Source of the DNA: HyVt-443 sp964544655
GTDB taxonomy: Bacteria; Pseudomonadota; Gammaproteobacteria; Chromatiales; Chromatiaceae
Assembly (NCBI GenBank): GCA_964544655.1
Contig: CAZJCM010000062.1
Span: forward strand, 1 to 10,785
Length of the DNA: 10,785 nucleotides
Direction: 5' to 3'
Shown: positions 6,599 through 10,785 of the stretch, one piece after another
Layout: every line of letters begins with the position of its first letter
Position numbering within the stretch: position 1 is the stretch's first letter
Position numbers and translations under genes: made by a program
Notes under the pieces: generated by a model
Told to the model about the DNA's origin: nothing
The model's input: only the letters and a program-made list of their open reading frames with translations
The model's database searches: none

Positions 6599-7786
6599 TC
6601 AGCCGGTGAACACCTTTTCCAGCCGGTCCAAGGCATTTTGCAGATTTTCCATGCTGGTGGCGATGGATAGCCGCACATGGCCGCTGAGGCCAAAGGCGGT
6701 GCCGGGTACCAGTGCCACTCCTGCGTGCTCGATCAGGTACTCGGCCAGCTCCAGGTCGTTGCTGACGTCGTCCAGCTGTTCCAGCGCGCCCTCTATGTTG
6801 GGGAAACAGTAAAAGGTGCCGTCAGCGGGCAGACAATTCACACCAGGCATACCGTTCAACCGTTCCACCACGTAATCGTGCCGCTCCTTGAATGCGGTAT
6901 GCATGGTGGAGATGCAATCCTGGGGACCCTCGAGGGCAGCCTGGGCTGCCACCTGGGAGATGGAGGCGGGATTGGAGGTGCTCTGGGACTGGATCTTCTT
7001 CATCGCCTTGATCACCTGCTCGGGACCGCCGGCGTAGCCGATGCGCCAGCCGGTCATGGAGTAGGCCTTGGAGACCCCATTCAGCACCATGCAGCGGTCG
7101 GCCAGCTCCGGGCAGGCATTTAGAATGTTGACGAAGGGGGCGTCACTCCAGAGGATGTGCTCGTACATATCATCGGTGGCGATGACGATGCGTGGATGCT
7201 CCAGCAGCACCTCCCCCAGCGCCTCCAGCTCTTCCCGGGTGTAGGCCATGCCGGTGGGATTGGAAGGACTGTTGAGTATGAACAGACGGGTCTTGTCGGT
7301 GATTGCCGCCTGCAGCTGGCTCGGGGTGATCTTGAAGCGCTGGTCTGCGCCGGCCTGGGCGAACACCGGCACACCGCCGGCGAGCAGGGTCATGTCCGGA
7401 TAGGAGACCCAATAGGGCACCGGGATGATGACCTCGTCGCCCGGATCGAGGATCGCCTGGGCCAGGTTGTAGAAGCTCTGCTTGCCGCCGCAGGAAACCA
7501 GGATCTGTTCCGGTCGGTAGTCGAAGCCGTTGTCGCGCTTGAACTTGTCGATGATCGCCTGTTTCAGGCCTGCGGTGCCATCCACCGGGGTGTATTTGGT
7601 AAAACCATCGCGGATCGCCTTGATTGCTGCCTCTTTGATGTGATCCGGGGTATCGAAATCGGGCTCGCCGGCGCCCAGGCCAATGACATCCTTGCCAGCG
7701 GCGCGCATCTCTGCAGCGCGGGCGGTGATAGCCAGGGTGGGGGAGGGCTTGACGGCCTGTACTCGGGTGGAGAGCTTGATACTCAT
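6599..7786 (-). CDS. aspC: Pyridoxal-phosphate-dependent class I aminotransferase (aspartate type)
   Basis: This 395-residue cytosolic enzyme would move amino groups between an amino acid and a 2-oxo acid, most likely aspartate and 2-oxoglutarate; some relatives also act on prephenate. The PLP lysine is Lys240 in SKAYSMTGWRIGY. Other fold I landmarks are GLGAGEPDFDTP (36-47), Trp126, Asn176 in SPSNPTG, Asp205 and Tyr208 in TDDMYEH, and the substrate-binding Arg372 in HVRLS. Length and the MSIKLSTRVQAVKPSPTLA start match the subgroup I-gamma type found in many proteobacteria. A longer frame begins at 7843, but the ATG at 7784-7786 is preceded by GGAAA and gives the conserved N-terminus, so I chose it. 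It is divergent from uvrB, as I recall for a similar gene in Pseudomonas. The symbol aspC is by family; substrate is not proven. Confidence 0.92.
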   Translation of the reverse strand: MSIKLSTRVQAVKPSPTLAITARAAEMRAAGKDVIGLGAGEPDFDTPDHIKEAAIKAIRDGFTKYTPVDGTAGLKQAIIDKFKRDNGFDYRPEQILVSCGGKQSFYNLAQAILDPGDEVIIPVPYWVSYPDMTLLAGGVPVFAQAGADQRFKITPSQLQAAITDKTRLFILNSPSNPTGMAYTREELEALGEVLLEHPRIVIATDDMYEHILWSDAPFVNILNACPELADRCMVLNGVSKAYSMTGWRIGYAGGPEQVIKAMKKIQSQSTSNPASISQVAAQAALEGPQDCISTMHTAFKERHDYVVERLNGMPGVNCLPADGTFYCFPNIEGALEQLDDVSNDLELAEYLIEHAGVALVPGTAFGLSGHVRLSIATSMENLQNALDRLEKVFTG

Positions 7787-7849
7787 GGTTGGGTTTCCAA
7801 ATATAGTCAGGGTTTGGCAAAAAGTAATATAACGGTTCAGCACAATTTC

Positions 7850-7878
7850 ATATTGGCCACCAAGTCACTGATATTGGC
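7850..7878 (+). repeat. Two ATATTGGC repeats 21 bp apart, and second copy of the 19-base repeat
   Basis: ATATTGGC occurs at 7850-7857 and 7871-7878, exactly 21 bases apart, two helical turns. The first copy opens the 19-base sequence shared in inverted orientation with 5893-5911. Spacing of this sort is typical of tandem operator sites on one face of the DNA, but no known regulator is implied. Confidence 0.4.
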
Positions 7879-7974
7879 TGTCTCTGGAGGAAATGTCAGC
7901 GGCAGGGATGCCGCCGCCAAGCCTGCAGGAGGCATTCACGGCATTTTCCGGTAGAAACAGCTGATATCAGTGAC
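7864..7974. repeat. 111-bp imperfect palindrome, REP/MITE-like intergenic element
   Basis: The ends are 11-bp perfect inverted repeats, GTCACTGATAT (7864-7874) and ATATCAGTGAC (7964-7974). Extending inwards, 17 of 20 bases pair (GCTGT with ACAGC among them), and beyond that GGAAATG near 7889 matches CATTTTCC near 7942. The centre holds another perfect hairpin, GCGGCA (7899-7904) with TGCCGC (7909-7914) around GGGA. So the whole element could fold on itself. There is no coding sequence. The build suggests a small dispersed intergenic repeat rather than a single operator, but only one full copy is in view. Confidence 0.55.
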
Positions 7975-7976
7975 GG

Positions 7977-7999
7977 TCCTTGTTACAAATTAACAAGGA
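7977..7999. promoter_or_regulatory. Palindrome upstream of uvrB
   Basis: TCCTTGTTA (7977-7985) and TAACAAGGA (7991-7999) form a perfect 9+9-bp dyad around CAAAT, ending 70 bases before the uvrB start. It has the size and symmetry of an operator for a dimeric repressor. It is not a LexA box (CTGT-N8-ACAG). No T-run follows on either strand, so a terminator is unlikely. Confidence 0.5.
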
Positions 8000-8069
8000 T
8001 ACCGGTGAAACTCCATTCAACGGCGGACAAGTGCAATAATAGCCAATCCGACGTGTCAGCAGAATCCCT

Positions 8070-10076
8070 ATGGAAAAAGAATTTCAACTGGTATCCGAAT
8101 TTGCCCCCGCAGGCGACCAGCCGGCCGCCATCGAGGGCCTGATCGAGGGTCTGAACGACGGTGAGGCCGGCATGACCCTGCTCGGAGTGACCGGCTCAGG
8201 CAAGACCTTCACCATCGCCAATGTGATCCAGGCGATGCAGCGGCCGACCCTGCTGCTGGCCCATAACAAGACCCTGGCGGCCCAGCTCTACGGTGAGATG
8301 AAGGCCTTCTTTCCTCACAATGCGGTGGAATATTTCGTCTCCTACTACGACTACTACCAGCCGGAAGCCTACGTGCCCGCCTCGGACACCTACATCGAGA
8401 AGGACGCCTCCATCAACGAGCACATCGAGCAGATGCGCCTGTCCGCCACCAAGGCGTTGCTGGAGCGGCCGGATACCATCATCGTCGCTACCGTCTCCTG
8501 CATCTACGGTCTGGGTGACCCGCGCTCCTACCTGAATATGGTGCTGCATCTGGATCGCGGTGATGTCATCGATCAGCGCACCATCCTGCGCCGCCTGGCG
8601 GAGCTGCAGTACACCCGTAACGATGTGGAGCTGCACCGGGCCAGCTACCGGGTTCGGGGTGAGCTGATCGACATCTTTCCCGCCGAGTCGGACAAGGAGG
8701 CGGTGCGGCTGGAGCTGTTCGATGATGAGATCGAGTCCATCGCCCTGTTCGATCCCCTGACTGGTGAGGTGCTGCGGCGGGTGCCGCGATATACCATCTA
8801 TCCCAAGTCCCACTATGTGACCCCGCGGGAGACTCTGCTGGAGGCGGTGGAACAGATCAAGCTGGAGTTGCAGCAGCGGCTGGAACAGCTGCGGGAGGCC
8901 AACAAGCTGGTGGAGGCCCAGCGGCTGGAGCAGCGCACCCGTTTCGATATCGAGATGATCCTGGAGCTGGGCTACTGTTCCGGCATCGAGAACTACTCCC
9001 GTTATCTCTCCGGCCGGGCGCCGGGGGAGCCGCCGCCGACCCTGTTCGATTATCTGCCGGACGATGCCTTGCTGGTGGTGGATGAGAGCCATGTCACCAT
9101 CCCCCAGGTAGGTGGCATGTACCGGGGGGACCGCTCGCGCAAGGAGACCCTGGTGGAGTACGGTTTCCGTCTGCCGTCGGCACTGGACAATCGGCCGATG
9201 CGGTTCGAGGAATTCGAGGCCCGTGCGCCCCAGACCATCTATGTCTCCGCCACCCCGCGGGAGTATGAGTTGCAGCGCTCGGGGGCTGTGGTGGAGCAGG
9301 TCGTCCGGCCCACCGGCCTGCTCGATCCGGAGCTGGAAGTGCGTCCGGCAGGCAGTCAGGTGGACGACCTGCTGTCGGAGATCAACCTGCGGGTGGCGGT
9401 GGAGGAGCGGGTGCTGGTCACCACCCTGACCAAGCGCATGGCGGAGGATCTGACGGACTATCTCAATGATCATGGGGTACGGGTGCGTTACCTGCACTCG
9501 GACATCGACACGGTGGAGCGGGTGGAGATCATCCGCGACCTGCGGCTGGGCGAATTCGATGTATTGGTGGGCATCAATCTGCTGCGTGAAGGACTGGATA
9601 TGCCCGAGGTCTCTCTGGTTGCCATCCTGGATGCAGACAAGGAGGGTTTTCTGCGCTCGGAAGGGGCGCTGATCCAGACCATCGGCCGTGCTGCGCGCAA
9701 CGTCCATGGCAAGGCAATTCTCTATGCCGACAAGATCACCGGCTCCATGCGCCGTGCCATGGATGAGACCGAACGGCGCCGGCGGAAACAGATCGCCTAT
9801 AACGAGGCGCACCATATCACCCCCACCACCATCAGCAAGGCGGTCGCCGATATCATGGAGGGGGCACGCGCCGGTGCACCCATGTCACCCAAGCGCTATG
9901 CCAAGGTGGCTGAAGCCGAGGCTGAGTATGCCGCCATGACGCCCCAGCAGATGGCCAAGCGCATCCAGGCGTTGGAAAAACAGATGTACCAGCACGCCCG
10001 GGACCTGGAGTTCGAGGAGGCGGCGCGCATTCGTGATCAGATCCATCAGCTGCAGGCGCGGGGCCTGATTGCCTGA
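8070..10076 (+). CDS. uvrB: UvrABC system protein B (excinuclease helicase subunit)
   Basis: UvrB is the central protein of bacterial nucleotide excision repair: loaded on DNA by UvrA, it verifies the lesion and recruits UvrC for the two incisions. The 668 residues match the usual length (about 670). Walker A GVTGSGKT is at 39-46. The damage-probing beta-hairpin YYDYYQPEAYVP is at 92-103 with its tyrosines 92, 93, 95 and 96 in the E. coli positions. DESH (Walker B) is at 338-341. Helicase motif VI QTIGRAAR is at 536-543. The UVR coiled-coil domain that meets UvrC and UvrA is at about 632-665 (LEFEEAARIRDQI). The ribosome binding site before the ATG is weak. No LexA box is visible between 7787 and 8069. 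The gene ends exactly where the kinase remnant at 10076 begins. Confidence 0.98.
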   Translation: MEKEFQLVSEFAPAGDQPAAIEGLIEGLNDGEAGMTLLGVTGSGKTFTIANVIQAMQRPTLLLAHNKTLAAQLYGEMKAFFPHNAVEYFVSYYDYYQPEAYVPASDTYIEKDASINEHIEQMRLSATKALLERPDTIIVATVSCIYGLGDPRSYLNMVLHLDRGDVIDQRTILRRLAELQYTRNDVELHRASYRVRGELIDIFPAESDKEAVRLELFDDEIESIALFDPLTGEVLRRVPRYTIYPKSHYVTPRETLLEAVEQIKLELQQRLEQLREANKLVEAQRLEQRTRFDIEMILELGYCSGIENYSRYLSGRAPGEPPPTLFDYLPDDALLVVDESHVTIPQVGGMYRGDRSRKETLVEYGFRLPSALDNRPMRFEEFEARAPQTIYVSATPREYELQRSGAVVEQVVRPTGLLDPELEVRPAGSQVDDLLSEINLRVAVEERVLVTTLTKRMAEDLTDYLNDHGVRVRYLHSDIDTVERVEIIRDLRLGEFDVLVGINLLREGLDMPEVSLVAILDADKEGFLRSEGALIQTIGRAARNVHGKAILYADKITGSMRRAMDETERRRRKQIAYNEAHHITPTTISKAVADIMEGARAGAPMSPKRYAKVAEAEAEYAAMTPQQMAKRIQALEKQMYQHARDLEFEEAARIRDQIHQLQARGLIA

Positions 10077-10093
10077 TCGAGACCGATCTTTTT
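10075..10093 (+). terminator. Short rho-independent terminator of uvrB
   Basis: GATCG (10075-10079) pairs with CGATC (10084-10088) around AGAC, followed by five T (10089-10093). The stem is only 5 bp and overlaps the uvrB stop codon, so it may be weak. The second arm and loop come from the apparent sensor-kinase remnant, so this terminator seems to have been created at the deletion junction. Confidence 0.45.
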
Positions 10094-10120
10094 CAGTTGC
10101 CGTTGCAGCAGACGGTGCAT
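10076..10120 (-). pseudogene. Remnant: first 15 codons of a FIST-associated sensor kinase (NahK-like)
   Basis: From the ATG at 10120-10118 the minus strand reads MHRLLQRQLKKIGLD, then passes into the end of uvrB read backwards and stops at about 10046. This opening, with H/N-R-L-L-x-R-Q-L-K-K/R-x-G-L-D, is how I remember the N-termini of the hybrid histidine kinases that follow FIST-domain genes. Homology stops at 10076, which is the last base of uvrB. The ATG overlaps the stop of the upstream remnant as TGATG, the usual translationally coupled junction. Only 15 residues support this, so it needs a database search. Confidence 0.45.
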
Positions 10121-10182
10121 CAATCCTTTTCCCCGATCAAAGTGAGGGTCATGGTCTGGTTATGCAGATCGCGTTGAAAATG
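10120..10182 (-). pseudogene. Remnant: C-terminal end of a FIST-domain (NosP-like) protein
   Basis: Reading leftwards to the TGA at 10122-10120, the frame ends RDLHNQTMTLTLIGEKD. A C-terminus of the form C-x-LHNQTMT-x-T is what I recall for FIST_C proteins, including the NO-sensing NosP group. Upstream of about 10180 the frame no longer resembles such a protein. No FIST body exists in the window. With the kinase start right behind it, this looks like the intact 3' junction of a lost two-gene operon. Confidence 0.5.
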
Positions 10183-10262
10183 GCCGTGGCCGCCTGCGTC
10201 GGCAGGGTGAGGCTGAAAAACAGGCCAAAAACGGTGGCTTGAAAGACCTTGCGGTTGAACAT
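10149..10262 (-). pseudogene. Truncated ORF with signal peptide
   Basis: The ATG at 10260-10262 has a good ribosome binding site (AAGGAG, 7 bases before it) and opens a 37-residue frame. It starts MFNRKVFQ, continues through a hydrophobic core (VFGLFFSLTL) and reaches a signal-peptidase site PTQAATA. Only ten residues follow (IFNAICITRP) before a TGA at 10149-10151. The stop lies inside the FIST remnant in another frame. The likely reading is that a secreted protein lost its mature part when it was joined to the FIST tail at about 10180. A genuine very small exported peptide is less likely but possible. Confidence 0.5.
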
Positions 10263-10269
10263 CCACATT

Positions 10270-10303
10270 CTCCTTGTTCAAAAGTGGGTTGTCTGGACAA
10301 GGA
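10270..10303 (-). promoter_or_regulatory. Hairpin covering the ribosome binding site of the truncated ORF
   Basis: TCCTTGTTCA (10271-10280) pairs with TGGACAAGGA (10294-10303) at 9 of 10 positions plus a G-U pair, with a 13-base loop. On the minus-strand transcript the 3' arm contains AAGGA of the AAGGAG ribosome binding site. Such masking could make translation conditional, for example on temperature. It could equally be chance. Confidence 0.35.
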
Positions 10304-10336
10304 TAGGGGATGCAGGTTTCAAATAGGTTGCAGCCT

Positions 10337-10785
10337 TCAGGAGAGCCGTTCCGGCAGTTCGACAGGCGTCCAGCCATGCTCGGCGTTATAGCGGGCCAGC
10401 AGGCGCTTCGCCTCTGCGTATCTCCCCAGTCTGCTCAGGCAGCCCGCCATGCCGATGAGAAACCGTTCATCCTCCATCATGTCGGCCCCTTTTCGCCACA
10501 AGATCAAGGCATTGTCCCAGCGCTCATCGGTCTCAAACCGCTGTGCCTCCTGGATGATGAGTTTGGAGAAGAAGTCCTCCAGGCTGGAGGGGTAATACAT
10601 CAGGGCGGGATTGTCATACAGGCTGGGAGGGGGTGGGCCTTGGTATTGATCGATGATCGATTCGATGGTTTCCGGGGGGGGGGTCTGGGGAGCGCTGGGC
10701 ACTTTGCTCCAGTCCCCAGGCATCGCCCCAGACCCGTTCTGGATGGTTGCTGGCGCGACGATGGGCATGGAGAATGGTGTCACTG
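10337..10785 (-). CDS. TPR-like protein, C-terminal part (5' end outside window)
   Basis: The minus-strand frame is open to the right edge and ends with a TGA at 10337-10339. A GTG at 10781-10783 could serve as a start but the sequence there is interior-looking, so the gene probably begins beyond the window. The visible 148 residues have a Pro-rich low-complexity part (PQTPPPET, GPPPPSLYDNP), then two helical repeats of TPR type: FETDERWDNALILWRKGADM and FLIGMAGCLSRLGRYAEAKRLL. TPR repeats mediate protein contacts; no specific role can be given. The coding strand has a run of ten C (10674-10683 on the plus strand shows ten G) in the Pro-rich part, a spot prone to slippage or to sequencing error. 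Confidence 0.6.
   Translation of the reverse strand, partial: VTPFSMPIVAPATIQNGSGAMPGDWSKVPSAPQTPPPETIESIIDQYQGPPPPSLYDNPALMYYPSSLEDFFSKLIIQEAQRFETDERWDNALILWRKGADMMEDERFLIGMAGCLSRLGRYAEAKRLLARYNAEHGWTPVELPERLS

Noticed and set aside
7157..7954. 265-codon plus-strand open frame opposite the aminotransferase
   Set aside because: It is the shadow of a well-conserved PLP enzyme with low-complexity composition.
7961..7970. CTGATATCAG palindrome as a LexA site for uvrB
   Set aside because: The half-sites and spacing do not fit CTGT-N8-ACAG, and the palindrome is explained as the end of the 111-bp element.
7977..7999. Palindrome as an FNR/ANR or CRP site
   Set aside because: It lacks TTGAT-N4-ATCAA and TGTGA-N6-TCACA.
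8196..9815. 539-codon minus-strand open frame inside uvrB
   Set aside because: It is antisense to a complete, motif-rich uvrB, and its His/Gln/Leu-rich translation is typical of a GC-rich shadow frame.
10120..10377. 85-codon minus-strand ORF taken as one gene
   Set aside because: Only its last ~17 codons resemble a known C-terminus; the first part overlaps the end of the TPR-like gene and the signal-peptide ORF in other frames.
1..10785. CRISPR array, tRNA or rRNA genes
   Set aside because: No regularly spaced direct repeats and no tRNA or rRNA signature sequences were seen.

Overview
The window looks like a chromosomal segment of a moderately GC-rich gammaproteobacterium. The clearest support is a full-length UvrB divergently paired with a class I aminotransferase, an arrangement I also recall from Pseudomonas. 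The rest is a type IV pilus/T2SS-type minor pilin and two c-di-GMP enzymes. I cannot fix the genus; a Chromatiales-like or sulfur-oxidiser-like lineage is only an impression.

Layout. Bases 1-289 hold the end of an unrecognised gene. Bases 290-1161 form a long gene-poor stretch with an apparent transposase N-terminal remnant, a strong hairpin terminator pointing leftwards with no protein gene behind it (so perhaps a small RNA), a nested inverted repeat, and a leader with two GAGGGAAGG-type motifs. Bases 1162-4388 (+) are a tight two-gene unit: a secreted family-3 solute-binding protein followed by a membrane GGDEF-EAL protein whose catalytic motifs all look intact. Converging on it are three minus-strand genes: an aspartate-type aminotransferase (6599-7786), a GspH/FimT pseudopilin (5961-6521) and a HAMP-GAF-GGDEF diguanylate cyclase (4417-5787). 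uvrB (8070-10076) is divergent from the aminotransferase. The space between them is dense in repeats: a 111-bp imperfect palindrome with a REP/MITE-like look, and a separate 9+9-bp palindrome. Downstream of uvrB, bases 10076-10262 look like a deletion scar. It carries the start of a sensor-kinase gene, the end of a FIST-domain gene and a truncated signal-peptide ORF. A partial TPR-like gene runs off the right edge.

How the genes fit together. The common theme is surface/c-di-GMP signalling: a periplasmic binding protein plus a GGDEF-EAL sensor, a second diguanylate cyclase, a pilin-like protein, and remnants of what looks like a NosP/NahK-type (FIST + kinase) sensing module. uvrB and the aminotransferase are housekeeping genes. 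The most noteworthy points are the FIST/kinase scar, the intergenic repeat family, the binding-protein/c-di-GMP enzyme pair with its possible CsrA-type leader, and the orphan terminator or candidate small RNA.
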